This document shows, piece after piece, positions 37,669 through 48,276 of a stretch of 64,000 nt of DNA. Source of the DNA: Phycicoccus duodecadis (GTDB taxonomy: Bacteria > Actinomycetota > Actinomycetes > Actinomycetales > Dermatophilaceae); contig NZ_PJNE01000001.1 in NCBI RefSeq assembly GCF_002846495.1, positions 930,001 to 994,000 of the forward strand, in the 5' to 3' direction. Below the pieces are notes generated by a model, which did not search any database, had not been told where the DNA came from, and was given only the letters and a program-made list of their open reading frames with translations. A program made the position numbers and the translations under genes. The stretch's first letter is position 1; each line of letters starts with the position of its first letter.

Positions 37669-38319
37669 TCAGGGGATGCTTTCCCCCGCTGAAACATCGC
37701 CCACGACGCGGACATTCCGCAGGAGGCGCACCACGGCGGCGGCGACCGCGGTGGCCGCCCGCTCGAGCGAGTGCGGGCCCTCGACGACGTCGAGCCCGGC
37801 ACCCTCGGGCAGCACCGCCCGGACCTCGTCCGGCGTGCCGAAGGGGTCCCTGCGGCCCTGCACGACGTGCACTCGGAGGCCGGCGGCGAGGGGCCGCACC
37901 AGCTCCTCGGCGCGGGACCGCTCGGGCCGGCCCGGAGGGTGCAGCGGGAACGAGAGGGCGAGCACGGCGTCGGCCCCGACCGCCGCGGCGGTGCGGCAGG
38001 CGACCCGGGCGCCGGCGCTGCGGCCACCCACCACCAGCGGCCCGGTCCGGGGCACCGCGGCCAGCACGGCGAGCCACGCCGGGTCGAGCGCGCCCGGCCC
38101 GGGGCCGACGCGCCGGCCCTCGACCCGCCAGGGCTGGTCGACCAGGACGACGCGCCAGCCGGCCTCCAGAGCGGCCTCGCGCACGGCCAGCACGTCGTCG
38201 GTCCACCGCAGGCCGCCGGCCCCGTGGCCGAGCACGAGGGTGCCGACGGGCGCGCCCCCGGGCTCGTCGGTGGTGGTACGGGCACTCCCCTGTGGCGTGG
38301 CCACGAGGGCGACGCTCAC
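37669..38319 (-). CDS. Alpha/beta-hydrolase (KANL3/Tex30-like)
   Basis: 216 residues. [16 protein letters not shown] oxyanion region, nucleophile elbow [12 protein letters not shown], Asp in [15 protein letters not shown] and the final His in EGPHSLE give a plausible Ser-Asp-His triad. No signal peptide; substrate unknown. The GTG at 38319 overlaps the SRAP stop (GTGA). Its terminal codons contain the SigH promoter. Confidence 0.85.
   Translation of the reverse strand: MSVALVATPQGSARTTTDEPGGAPVGTLVLGHGAGGLRWTDDVLAVREAALEAGWRVVLVDQPWRVEGRRVGPGPGALDPAWLAVLAAVPRTGPLVVGGRSAGARVACRTAAAVGADAVLALSFPLHPPGRPERSRAEELVRPLAAGLRVHVVQGRRDPFGTPDEVRAVLPEGAGLDVVEGPHSLERAATAVAAAVVRLLRNVRVVGDVSAGESIP
37693..37718 (-). 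promoter_or_regulatory. SigH/SigR-type autoregulatory promoter
   Basis: On the minus strand GGAAT (37718-37714), exactly 18 nt, then GTT (37695-37693). This is the established SigR/SigH consensus. It lies inside the 3' end of the upstream alpha/beta hydrolase gene and reads into sigH-rsrA. Transcription should start near 37685. Confidence 0.82.
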
Positions 38320-39155
38320 CCGTCCGCCCCGACGATCTCGCCCGTCATCGGGTCGACCACGCCCACCAGCTCGGAGACGGGCACCGGCTCGAGCAGGGCG
38401 GGGCCGTTGGCCCGGTTACTGCTGACCGCCCGCGAGACCGGATGGGCGGTGAAGCGCCCCGGGGCGTGGGGGGCCAACAGGGCGAGCGCGTCGGCCGCGC
38501 CGGTGGCCGGGTCGAGCCACTCCCGCCAGTCGTCGCGGTCCAGGACCATCGGCTGCCGGTCGTGGATGCGGTCCAGGCCCGCCTCGGCGGGGCCGGTGAC
38601 GACGGTGAAGGTGGTGAGCCAGGCCAGGGGGTCGTCGGGGTCCGGGACCGCCGGGTCGCGCCAGAACTCGTAGAGGCCGGCCATCGCCACCGACGCCCCG
38701 TCGGCCCGCTGCGTGAAGAACGGCTGCTTGCGCGGCGCGCCCTTGGCGTCGAGGGCCGTGGGCGAGACCTGCCACTCGTACCAGCCGGCGGCGGGGACCA
38801 GGCAGCGCCGTGCGGCCAGGGCGCGGGCGAAGGCCGGCTTCTCGGCCACCGTCTCGACCCGGGCGTTGATCATCCGGGCACCGGCGCGGGGGTCCTTCGA
38901 CCAGCTCGGCACCAGGCCCCAGGTGAGGAGGCGCAGCTGACGGCTGGGCCCGGCGGCGCGGTCCTCCCGAGGTGCCCGGGCCAGGACCACGGGGGCCTGC
39001 TTGGTGGGCGCCATGTTGTGGTCGGGGCGCCCCGGCGGGGGCTCCTGGGGGTTGACCAGGACGCTGCGACCGGGCTCGCCCGTGCGGTCGTCCTCGACCT
39101 CGAACTCGAGGACGAGCTCGTCGGGGTTGGCCGTCGCGGCGTAGCGCCCACACAT
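38316..39155 (-). CDS. SOS response-associated peptidase (SRAP/YedK)
   Basis: 279 residues. Begins MCGRYA, so catalytic Cys2 is exposed after Met removal. NMAPTKQAPVV, WGLVPSWSKDP, NARVETVAEKPAF (Asn/Arg DNA contacts and catalytic Glu) and the C-terminal HPVSRAVSS are the HMCES/YedK hallmarks. Forms a covalent shield at abasic sites in single-stranded DNA. A start at MCGRY is required by chemistry, and a TAGCCT hexamer 7 nt upstream supports it. Confidence 0.96.
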   Translation of the reverse strand: MCGRYAATANPDELVLEFEVEDDRTGEPGRSVLVNPQEPPPGRPDHNMAPTKQAPVVLARAPREDRAAGPSRQLRLLTWGLVPSWSKDPRAGARMINARVETVAEKPAFARALAARRCLVPAAGWYEWQVSPTALDAKGAPRKQPFFTQRADGASVAMAGLYEFWRDPAVPDPDDPLAWLTTFTVVTGPAEAGLDRIHDRQPMVLDRDDWREWLDPATGAADALALLAPHAPGRFTAHPVSRAVSSNRANGPALLEPVPVSELVGVVDPMTGEIVGADG

Positions 39156-39162
39156 GGTGCTC

Positions 39163-39168
39163 AGGCTA
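39163..39168 (-). promoter_or_regulatory. TAGCCT -10 hexamer for SRAP
   Basis: Reads TAGCCT on the minus strand, 7 nt before the MCGRY start; no ribosome binding site, so leaderless transcription is likely. Confidence 0.5.
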
Positions 39169-39241
39169 CGCACGGGCATCGCGAGCAACTACGGTAGGGA
39201 GGGAGCTCCTGACCAGCAGGAACCCGATCTGGAGGTAGCGG

Positions 39242-39784
39242 ATGTCCTTGGTGCGCCGCGTCGCCCGTCCCTTGCTCGCGTCGATGTTCGTCGTCGGTGG
39301 CGTCGACCAGCTGAAGCACCCCTCGGCCAAGGCCGAGACCGCTCGGCCGATCGTCGAGAAGATGGCCCCGCTGCTGCGCCTGCCGCAGGACACCGAGCTG
39401 CTCGTGCGCGCCAACGGCGTGGCCATGGTCACCGCCGGCACCCTGCTGGCCATGGGCCGGATGCCGCGCCTCTCGGCCACCGTGCTGGCCGCCACCCTGG
39501 TGCCCACCACCGTCTCGGCGCACCAGTTCTGGAAGGAGGAGGACCCCGCGGTCCGGGCCCAGCAGCGCGTCCACCTGCTGAAGAACCTCGGGCTGCTCGG
39601 CGGTCTCCTGCTCGCCGCCGTCGACACCGACGGCAAGCCGGGGCTGGCCTATCGGGCCCACCTGGCCGGCGCGAGCGTGCAGCGCGCGGCCCGCACGACC
39701 CGGCGGGAGGCGCGGCACGTCGCGCACTCGGCCACCACGGAGGCCAGGCTCAAGGCCGCCCAGGCGCAGCATGCCTTCAGCTGA
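39242..39784 (+). CDS. DoxX family membrane protein
   Basis: 180 residues with four hydrophobic helices: an N-terminal [19 protein letters not shown] (conserved DoxX start), [20 protein letters not shown], and a third and fourth pair with [33 protein letters not shown]. The C-terminal ~40 residues are an Arg/Ala-rich cytosolic tail. A GGAGGT ribosome binding site is 5-6 nt before the ATG. DoxX proteins are linked to redox and thiosulfate metabolism in relatives, here beside a SigH locus. It overlaps aroA by 14 nt. Confidence 0.9.
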   Translation: MSLVRRVARPLLASMFVVGGVDQLKHPSAKAETARPIVEKMAPLLRLPQDTELLVRANGVAMVTAGTLLAMGRMPRLSATVLAATLVPTTVSAHQFWKEEDPAVRAQQRVHLLKNLGLLGGLLLAAVDTDGKPGLAYRAHLAGASVQRAARTTRREARHVAHSATTEARLKAAQAQHAFS

Positions 39785-41060
39785 CTGGGAGGCACCCACC
39801 GCCGACGGGCCGGTCGACGCTCGCGTCCTGCTCCCCGGCAGCAAGTCCCTGACCAACCGCTACCTCGTGCTGGCCGCTCTCGCCGGTGACGTCTCGCGTC
39901 TGCGCGCCCCCCTCCGCTCGCGCGACACCCGCCTCATGGCGGCCGCGCTGCGCGGCCTCGGCGTCGGCGTCGAGGACCTCGGCGACGGCGACTGGCTGGT
40001 CACGCCCGGCCCGCTGCGTGGCGGCGCCACCGTCGACTGCGGCCTGGCCGGCAACGTGATGCGGTTCGTCCCCCCGCTGGCCGGCCTGGCCGACGGTGTG
40101 GTGCGCTTCGACGGCGACCCGCACGCGCGGCGCCGCCCCATGGCCCCGGTGCTCGACGCACTGCGCACCCTGGGGGTGCGACTCGACGAGGGCGCCACCG
40201 GCCTGCCGTTCACCGTGGTCGGCGAGGGCCGGGTCCGCGGCGGCTCGGTGACGATCGACGCCTCGGCCTCGTCGCAGTTCGTGTCGGGGCTGCTGCTCTC
40301 GGGCGCGCGCTACGACCAGGGCGTCACCGTGCACCACCGGGGTGGGGCCGTGCCGAGCCTGCCGCACATCGAGATGACGGTCGAGACCCTGCGCGACGCC
40401 GGCGTGGTCGTCGACGACTCCGAGCCGCACACCTGGCGGGTCGAGCCCAGCGAGGTCAACGCCCTCGACGTGCAGGTCGAGCCCGACCTCTCGAACGCGG
40501 CGCAGTTCCTGGCCGCCGCCCTCGTCACCGGCGGGCGGGTGCACGTGCCCGGCTGGCCGCAGTACACCACCCAGGGTGGCGACTTCGTCCGCGAGGTCCT
40601 CGACATGATGGGCGCCGAGGTCGTCCTCGACCGCGCCGGCCTCACCGTCACCGGCACCGGCACGGTCCTCGGCGTCGACGTCGACCTGCACGGCTCCAGC
40701 GAGCTCACGCCCGTGGTCGCCGCCCTGGCCGCCCTCGCCGACGGGCCCAGCATCATCCGCGGGGTGGCCCACATCCGCGGCCACGAGACCGACCGCCTGG
40801 CCGCCCTGCGCACCGAGCTCGGGGCCCTCGGCGCGGCGGTCGACGAGACCGACGACGGCCTGCGCATCTCCCCCGCTCCCCTGCACGGCGGCGTCTTCCA
40901 CACCTACGCCGACCACCGGATGGTGATGGCCGGGGCGGTGCTCGGGCTGGCGGTGCCCGGGGTGGTGGTCGAGGACGTCGGCACGGTCGCCAAGACCATG
41001 CCCGAGTTCACCGATCTCTGGGACCGCATGCTGCGCGAGCACGCCACCGCGGAGGCCTGA
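39771..41060 (+). CDS. aroA: 3-phosphoshikimate 1-carboxyvinyltransferase (EPSP synthase)
   Basis: Shikimate pathway step joining shikimate-3-phosphate and PEP. 429 residues. [18 protein letters not shown] near the N-terminus, [35 protein letters not shown] and [13 protein letters not shown] are the active-site segments. The ATG at 39771 lies within the end of the DoxX gene, and the stop overlaps rsgA (TGATG). Confidence 0.97.
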   Translation: MPSADWEAPTADGPVDARVLLPGSKSLTNRYLVLAALAGDVSRLRAPLRSRDTRLMAAALRGLGVGVEDLGDGDWLVTPGPLRGGATVDCGLAGNVMRFVPPLAGLADGVVRFDGDPHARRRPMAPVLDALRTLGVRLDEGATGLPFTVVGEGRVRGGSVTIDASASSQFVSGLLLSGARYDQGVTVHHRGGAVPSLPHIEMTVETLRDAGVVVDDSEPHTWRVEPSEVNALDVQVEPDLSNAAQFLAAALVTGGRVHVPGWPQYTTQGGDFVREVLDMMGAEVVLDRAGLTVTGTGTVLGVDVDLHGSSELTPVVAALAALADGPSIIRGVAHIRGHETDRLAALRTELGALGAAVDETDDGLRISPAPLHGGVFHTYADHRMVMAGAVLGLAVPGVVVEDVGTVAKTMPEFTDLWDRMLREHATAEA

Positions 41061-42082
41061 TGGCGCGGTCGACGCGGGACTACGACGAGTCCGACGTCCG
41101 CATCCGCCCCAACCGCCGCGGCTCCCGGCCCCGCACCAAGGAGCGCCCGGCGCACGCCGACGCCGTGACCGGGCGGGTCCTGGTGGTCGACCGCGGCCGC
41201 TACACGGCCCTGGTGAGCCGGGGCGGCGAGCGGCGCGTGCTGGCCATGCGGGCGCGCGAGCTGGGGCGCAAGGGCATCGTCGTCGGTGACGAGGTGCACC
41301 TGGTCGGCGACGTCTCCGGCGACGACGGCAGCCTGGCCCGCATCGTGCGGGTCTCCCCTCGGATGACGGTGCTGCGCCGCACCGCCGACGACACCGACCC
41401 CGTCGAGCGCATCCTGGTGGCCAACGCCGACCAGCTCGTCGTCGTCACCGCGCTGGCCAACCCCGAGCCGCGCCCCCGGATGATCGACCGCTGCCTGGTG
41501 GCGGCCTACGACGCCGGGATGGAGCCGCTGCTCGTCCTCACCAAGTCCGACCTCGCCGACGCGGCCCCCTTCCTCGAGCAGTACGCCCCGCTCGACGTGC
41601 GCTACGTCGTCACCTCGCGCGCCGACGGGGCCCGCACCGGGGTCGAGGAGCTCCGGGCGCTCCTCGCCGGCCGGGTCAGCGTCCTCATCGGCCACTCCGG
41701 CGTCGGCAAGTCGACGCTGGTCAACGCCCTGGTGCCCGACGCGCTGCGCGCCGTGGGGGTCGTCAACGACGTCACCGGGCGCGGCCGGCACACCTCCTCC
41801 TCCGCGGTGGCCCTGCCCCTGCCGGACGACGACGGCTGGGTCATCGACACCCCCGGGGTGCGCTCGTTCGGCCTGGCGCACGTCGACCCGGCCCGGATCA
41901 TCTCGCACTTCCCCGACCTCGAGCCGGGCACCACGCAGTGCCCACGCGGCTGCACCCACGACGAGGAGGAGTGCGCCCTCGGTGCCTGGGTCGACAGCGG
42001 CGCCGCAGGACCGGCCGGGGTGTCCCGGCTCGAGTCGCTGCGGCGCCTGCTGCGGTCGCGCTCCCCCGCCCAGGGGGAGTGA
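41060..42082 (+). CDS. rsgA: Ribosome small-subunit GTPase RsgA
   Basis: Circularly permuted GTPase in late 30S maturation. 340 residues: an OB-fold (~35-110), then G motifs in permuted order, with G4 LTKSDL before G1 GHSGVGKSTL and G3 DTPGVRSF. A C-terminal zinc knuckle CPRGCTHDEEEC follows. The aroA-rsgA order is conserved in actinobacteria. It ends 9 nt from the convergent opp operon. Confidence 0.96.
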   Translation: MARSTRDYDESDVRIRPNRRGSRPRTKERPAHADAVTGRVLVVDRGRYTALVSRGGERRVLAMRARELGRKGIVVGDEVHLVGDVSGDDGSLARIVRVSPRMTVLRRTADDTDPVERILVANADQLVVVTALANPEPRPRMIDRCLVAAYDAGMEPLLVLTKSDLADAAPFLEQYAPLDVRYVVTSRADGARTGVEELRALLAGRVSVLIGHSGVGKSTLVNALVPDALRAVGVVNDVTGRGRHTSSSAVALPLPDDDGWVIDTPGVRSFGLAHVDPARIISHFPDLEPGTTQCPRGCTHDEEECALGAWVDSGAAGPAGVSRLESLRRLLRSRSPAQGE

Positions 42083-42091
42083 CCCACGGCC

Positions 42092-43280
42092 CTACGGGGT
42101 GCGGTGGTCGTCCGGCTGCTCGTCGACCAGGCGCGTGATGTCCTGCGGGGCCCGGTCCGCGTCGTCGTGCAGCACGTCGGAGCGCTCCTCGACCACGCCG
42201 TCCGGGCCGTCGTCGACGCCGGGGATGTCGGCGACGTCGGTGGTGCTGAACCGGAGGTCCGGCTGGACGTCGCTGACGTCGACGGTCTCGACGACCGCCC
42301 GCGCCTCGGCGAAGTGGCACGCCGAGAGGTGCTCGCCGTGGCCGTCGGGCCGCAGCACCAGCTGGGGCTCCTCGGTCGTGCACCGGTCCTGCGCCTTCCA
42401 GCACCGGGTGTGGAACCGGCAGCCCGAGGGTGGGTTGGCCGGCGAGGGCACGTCGCCCACGAGCACGATCTGCTCGCGCTTGCCGCGCAGCGTGGGGTCG
42501 GGCACCGGCACGGCCGAGAGCAGCGCCTGGGTGTACGGGTGCGTGGGACGCGAGTACACCTCGTCCTCCTCGCCCAGCTCGGCCATCCGGCCGAGGTACA
42601 TGACACCGACCCGGTCGGAGATGTGCCGCACCACGGAGAGGTCGTGCGCGATGAAGACGTACGCCAGGCCGAGCTCGTCCTGCAGCTTCTCCATGAGGTT
42701 GACGACCTGCGCCTGCACCGAGACGTCGAGCGCCGAGACCGGCTCGTCGCAGATCAGCACGCTCGGGTTGAGCGCGATGCCGCGGGCGATACCGATGCGC
42801 TGGCGCTGGCCGCCGGAGAACTGGTGCGGGTAGCGGTTGATGTGCTCGGGGTTGAGGCCGACCAGGTCGAGGAGCTCCTGGACCCGCTTGCGGCGCCCAC
42901 CCTTCGGCACGACGTCGGGGTGGATCTCGAACGGCTCCCCGACGATGTCGCCGACCGTCATGCGCGGGTTCAGCGAGGTGTAGGGGTCCTGGAAGACGAT
43001 CTGGATGTTGCGGCGCAGCCGGCGCATCTCGCGCCCGGAGGCCCCCGACCAGTCCTCGCCCTGGAAGGCCACCGACCCCGAGGTGGGGTCCTCGAGGCGC
43101 ATGAGGAGGCGGCCGAGCGTGGACTTGCCGCAGCCGGACTCACCGACGATGCCGAGGGTCTCGCCCTTGTGCAGGTCGAAGGTGACCCCGTCGACGGCCT
43201 TGACCTGGCCCACCGTCCGCTTGAGCACACCCTTCCTGATGGGGTAGTGCTTGACCAGGTTCTGCGCACTGAGGACGACC

Positions 43281-43288
<8 letters not shown>
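42092..43288 (-). CDS. oppF: Oligopeptide ABC transporter ATP-binding protein OppF
   Basis: 398 residues. Walker A GESGCGKSTL, signature FSGGQRQRIGIARGI, Walker B VLICDEPVSALDVS, and the C-terminal peptide-transporter extension with CRFHTRC...C, the cysteine set that in this family can hold an iron-sulfur cluster. An extra acidic tail of ~70 residues (after ACHFAEAR) is unusual. The ATG at 43288 overlaps oppD by 8 nt. Confidence 0.93.
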
Positions 43289-44326
<1,038 letters not shown>

Positions 44327-44330
<4 letters not shown>

Positions 44331-45253
44331 CGGTTCTTCGGGTCGAGCGCGTCACGCACGGCGTCGCCGAGCATGATGAACGCGAGGACGGCCAGGGACA
44401 GGAACAGGCTCGGGAAGAAGAGCATGTGCGGGGTGGTGCGCAGTCCCACGATCGCCGAGCTGATGTCGATGCCCCACGAGATGGCCGGCTGCTGCAGGCC
44501 GATGCCGAGGAACGAGAGCGTGGCCTCGGCCGAGATGTAGGCGCCGAGGTTGATGGTGGCGACGACGATCATCGGCGCCACCGCGTTCGGCAGGATGTGC
44601 GAGCGCACGACGCGGAACGGGCTGGCGCCCAGGGCCCGGGCGGCCTGGACGTAGTCGTTGGGCTTGACCTGGATGACGCTGCTGCGCATCAGGCGGGCCA
44701 TGCTCGGCCAGCCCAGGACGACCAGCGCCCCGACCACCTTGAGCACGATGAACAGGTAGTTGTTCGTCGGCGGCAGGGAGACGAGGAAGATGATGGCACC
44801 GAGCAGCAGCGGGATGGCGAAGAAGATGTCGCCGAGGCGCGACAGCAGGGTGTCGACGATGCCGCCCGCGTAGCCGGCGATGATGCCGATCGTCCCGCCC
44901 AGCAGGACGGTGCCGAGGGTGGTGAACAGGCCGACCAGGATGGAGGCCCGGGCGCCGTAGATGCACCGGGCGTAGATGTCGTAGCCCTGGATGTCGCGCC
45001 CGAACCAGGTGCCCTGACCGGGCAGGGCCCGGGACTCCTGGAGGATCGCCTCGGTCGGATCGGTGCTGGTGAACAGGCTCGGGAAGACGGCCATGAGCAC
45101 GAAGACCAGGATCATGACCGAGCTGATCCAGAACAGCGGGTTGCGGCGCATGGCGCGCCAGGCGTCGCCCGCCAGGGAGCGGGCCGGGCCCGCGTCGCCC
45201 GCGTCGTCCGGAGGGGCGACGCCGGGAGCCTCGGTGATGGCTGCCTCAGTCAT
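44327..45253 (-). CDS. oppC: Oligopeptide ABC transporter permease OppC
   Basis: 308 residues with six membrane helices. An N-terminal OppC_N-like segment (RAMRRNPLFWISSVMIL) and the EAA loop YVQAARALGASPFRVVRSHILPN that docks the ATPases. FGRDIQGYDIYARCIYGAR is a standard family motif. Overlaps oppB by 8 nt. Confidence 0.95.
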
Positions 45254-46175
45254 GGGTGATCCTCGGGTCGAGCAGGCCGTACAGGAGGTCGACGAGCAGG
45301 TTGACGAAGAGGTAGACGATGACCAGCACCGTCACCGCCCCGACGACCGAGACGCCGTCGCGCGAGCGGATGGAGCGGAAGATGTAGCCGCCGACCCCGG
45401 GGATGTTGAAGATGCTCTCGGTGACGATCGCGCCGCCGAGGAGGGCACCGAAGTCGAAGCCGATGAAGGTGACCACGGGGATCAGCGAGTTGCGCAGGGC
45501 GTGGATGCCGATGGCGCGGCGCTTGGTGAGGCCCTTGGCCACCGCGGTACGCACGTAGTCGGAGCGCAGGTTCTCGACCAGGTTGGTGCGGGTCAGGCGG
45601 GCCACGTAGGCCACCGACAGCGAGCCGAGCACGATGGCCGGCAGCAGCAGCTGGTACACGGTGGGGGTGCTGGACGTGACCGTCACCGGGAACAGCGCGA
45701 GCTTGACGCCCAGGAAGTACTGGGCGAGACCGCCGATGACGAAGATCGGGATCGAGATCAGCACCAGGGTCGAGACCAGGACGAGGTTGTCGAGGAACCC
45801 GCCCTTGCGGATGCCGGTGAGCACACCGGCCGCGATCCCGATGATGGTCTCGATGAGGATGGAGATCAGCGCGAGCTTGGCCGTGACCGGGTACCGGTTC
45901 TTGAGCTGCTCGGCGACGCTGATGTTGTTGTAGGTCTCGCCGAGGTCGCCCTGGGCGAGGTTGCCGACGTACTTGCCGTACTGCACCAGCAGCGGGTCGT
46001 TGAGGTTGTACTTCTCGCGGAACGCGGCCGCGTAGGCCGGCGAGCAGGGGCGCTCACCGCACTTGCCGGCGAGGGGATCGCCCGGTAGGGCGAAGACCAT
46101 CGCGAAGATGAGGAACGTGGCTCCCAGGATCACCGGGATCATCTGGAGCAGTCGTCGCAGGACGTAGGTGCCCAT
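45246..46175 (-). CDS. oppB: Oligopeptide ABC transporter permease OppB
   Basis: 309 residues, six membrane helices, starting MGTYVLRRLLQMIPVILGATFLIF. The EAA loop is YVRTAVAKGLTKRRAIGIHALRN. An extracytoplasmic loop carries two cysteines (KCGERPC), probably disulfide-bonded. It follows oppA after 208 nt that include a hairpin. Confidence 0.95.
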   Translation of the reverse strand: MGTYVLRRLLQMIPVILGATFLIFAMVFALPGDPLAGKCGERPCSPAYAAAFREKYNLNDPLLVQYGKYVGNLAQGDLGETYNNISVAEQLKNRYPVTAKLALISILIETIIGIAAGVLTGIRKGGFLDNLVLVSTLVLISIPIFVIGGLAQYFLGVKLALFPVTVTSSTPTVYQLLLPAIVLGSLSVAYVARLTRTNLVENLRSDYVRTAVAKGLTKRRAIGIHALRNSLIPVVTFIGFDFGALLGGAIVTESIFNIPGVGGYIFRSIRSRDGVSVVGAVTVLVIVYLFVNLLVDLLYGLLDPRITHD

Positions 46176-46315
46176 GTCACCTCCCTGACTACTCGGGACG
46201 CGTGACCGGCGGTGACCGGCACGGCGTCGGACGGATTACCGGGACGAACCTAGACCATGCGTGTGGGAGGCGGTAGCGACGGGGTCCCGGCGGCCCCGCG
46301 CGTCCCCCGGACACG

Positions 46316-46353
46316 GCCGTCGGCCTGCCAGCAGGTGCTGACAGGCCGACGGC
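46316..46353 (-). terminator. Hairpin between oppA and oppB
   Basis: GCCGTCGGCCTG (46316-46327) pairs with CAGGCCGACGGC (46342-46353), 31 nt past the oppA stop. It may partly terminate transcription so that the binding protein is made in excess of OppBCDF. Confidence 0.8.
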
Positions 46354-46383
46354 GCGTGGCGTGGAACCTGACGGTCCCTCAGG

Positions 46384-48045
46384 TCACTTCAGGGCGACCG
46401 ACGAGAAGTCGATCGTGCCGAAGGCGGTGATCTTCACACCGGTGACCTTGTCGGACCAGCCCATGGTGGTCTTGCCGTACCACATCGGGATGGCCGGCAT
46501 GTCCTGGGCGAGGAGCGCCTCGGCCTCCTGGTACTTCTGGTTCGCCGCGGCGGCGTCGGTCTCGGCAGCGGCCTCGGTGAGGAGCTTGTCGAAGGCCGGG
46601 TTGGAGTAGTCGCCGTCGTTGGAGGACGCGCCGGTCTTGAAGATCGGGGCGAGGAAGTTCTCGATCGACGGGTAGTCCATCTGCCAGCCGGTGCGGAACA
46701 TGCCCTTCATCTTGCGGTCCGCGATCTGCGAGCGGAAGGTGGCGAAGTCGACGACGCCGGTGGCGACGCAGTCGACGCCGAGCGCCTGCTTGATGCTGTT
46801 GCAGGTGGCCTCGGTCCACTCCTTGTGAGCAGCGTCCGCGTTGTACGACAGGGTGATCTTGTCGCCCTTGAAGCCGCCGGCCTCGGTGAGGAGCGCCTTG
46901 GCCTTGGCCGCGTCGTAGGTGCAGTACTCGCCGCACTGGTCGGCCTTGTAGCCGTCGACGACCGGGGAGACCCAGCCGGTCGCGGGCTCACGGGTGCCGT
47001 TGAAGATCTGCTTGATGATGGTGTTGCGGTCGATCGCCATGGAGATCGCCTGACGGATCTTCGGGTCCGCGTAGTTCGGGTCGACCTTGGTGGGCGCGAA
47101 GGTGATCGTCTGGATGACGCCGGTCTCCTTCTGCGCGTTGCGGTCGGGCAGGTCCGACTTGTACTTGTCGTCGATCAGCGCGCTCGCCGGGATCTCGTCG
47201 GTGATGTCGAGGTTGTTGGCGAGGACGTCGTTGTAGGCGGAGTCGGAGTCCTGGTAGATCTTGAAGGTGATCTTGTCGACCTTGCCGCCGAAGGCACCCT
47301 TGTAGTCGGGGTTCTTCGAGAGAACGATCGACTGCTCCTTGTTCCAGGCGTCCAGCTTGTAGGGGCCGTTGCCGATCGGCTTGTCGCCGAAGGCCTTCGG
47401 GTCCTTGAAGAACGCCTCGGGCAGCGGCGCGAACGCCGAGTAGCCCAGACGCACCGGCAGGTTCGAGACCTTCTCGGAGGTCTTGATGGTGAAGGTGTAG
47501 TCGTCGACGACCTTCAGGCCGGTGAGGGTCTCGGCCTTGGCCTTGCCGGCGCCGGCGCACGGGTCGTCGCCCTCGCCGGTGCACTGGGTGTCGCCGAAGC
47601 CCTCGATGGGCTCCATGAAGTAGCCGGAGGACTGCGCGTTCGGGCCGTAGGCGGCGTAGTTCCACGCGTCGACGAAGCTCTTGGCGGTGACGTCGGTGCC
47701 GTCGGCGAACTTGTTGCCCTGCTTCACCTTGACGGTGAAGTTCTGGTTGTCGGTGGTCTCGATGGACTCCGCCAGGTCGTTCTCGGGCTTGGCCGTCTCC
47801 GCGTCGTAGTGGACGAGCTTGGAGAAGATCGCGTCGATGACGTTGCCGCCACAGGTCTCCGTGGTGTTGCTGGGGACGAGCGGGTTCTGCGGGTTACAGC
47901 CGCGGACGGTGATCTCGCCGCCCTTCTGGCCACCGGCGGCGGAGCTGCTGCTCCCCCCGGATTCGCCGCCGTTGCCGCAACCGGCGGCAAGCAGGGCGAC
48001 GGCTGACATGGCCGCGACGGCGACCGTGCGAGTGGTTCCTCGCAT
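46384..48045 (-). CDS. oppA: Oligopeptide-binding lipoprotein OppA
   Basis: 553 residues, SBP family 5. The signal peptide ends with lipobox LLAAGC (Cys23), so the protein is lipid-anchored outside the membrane. A Ser/Gly-rich linker (~26-44) precedes the binding fold with GNGPYKLDAW and IRQAISMAIDRNTI. Several cysteines in the mature protein may form disulfides. The ATG at 48045 has AGGAGG 6 nt upstream. First gene of the oppABCDF operon. Confidence 0.95.
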   Translation of the reverse strand: MRGTTRTVAVAAMSAVALLAAGCGNGGESGGSSSSAAGGQKGGEITVRGCNPQNPLVPSNTTETCGGNVIDAIFSKLVHYDAETAKPENDLAESIETTDNQNFTVKVKQGNKFADGTDVTAKSFVDAWNYAAYGPNAQSSGYFMEPIEGFGDTQCTGEGDDPCAGAGKAKAETLTGLKVVDDYTFTIKTSEKVSNLPVRLGYSAFAPLPEAFFKDPKAFGDKPIGNGPYKLDAWNKEQSIVLSKNPDYKGAFGGKVDKITFKIYQDSDSAYNDVLANNLDITDEIPASALIDDKYKSDLPDRNAQKETGVIQTITFAPTKVDPNYADPKIRQAISMAIDRNTIIKQIFNGTREPATGWVSPVVDGYKADQCGEYCTYDAAKAKALLTEAGGFKGDKITLSYNADAAHKEWTEATCNSIKQALGVDCVATGVVDFATFRSQIADRKMKGMFRTGWQMDYPSIENFLAPIFKTGASSNDGDYSNPAFDKLLTEAAAETDAAAANQKYQEAEALLAQDMPAIPMWYGKTTMGWSDKVTGVKITAFGTIDFSSVALK

Positions 48046-48263
48046 GGATGTCCTCCTACGTGAAGTGGTTCGCCACCCGGTGTCCGGATGGTCTCCGTGA
48101 GCTGGACCCGATCGGGTCCGACTCGATGCAGCGCCGACCGGCGTGCCGGGGTCAACTAAAGACCACCGATGCCCGCTTTGGTAGTTCCATGACGCGCCGA
48201 GACCTGATTGTGACCGAAGTGCGACCGGTTCGCGTCCTGGGCCGGAAGATCTTCGGCGGCCGG
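48046..48263. other. Divergent region between oppA and hisN
   Basis: Must hold the oppA promoter. No hexamer pair is convincing; a TTTAGT on the minus strand near 48155 is a possible -10. The composition is slightly richer in A/T than the genes around it. Confidence 0.3.
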
Positions 48264-48269
48264 TACCGT
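48264..48269 (+). promoter_or_regulatory. TACCGT -10 hexamer for hisN
   Basis: TACCGT ends 7 nt before the GTG at 48277. This decides between that GTG and an in-frame GTG at 48268, which lies on the hexamer itself. Confidence 0.55.
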
Positions 48270-48276
48270 GAGGGCC

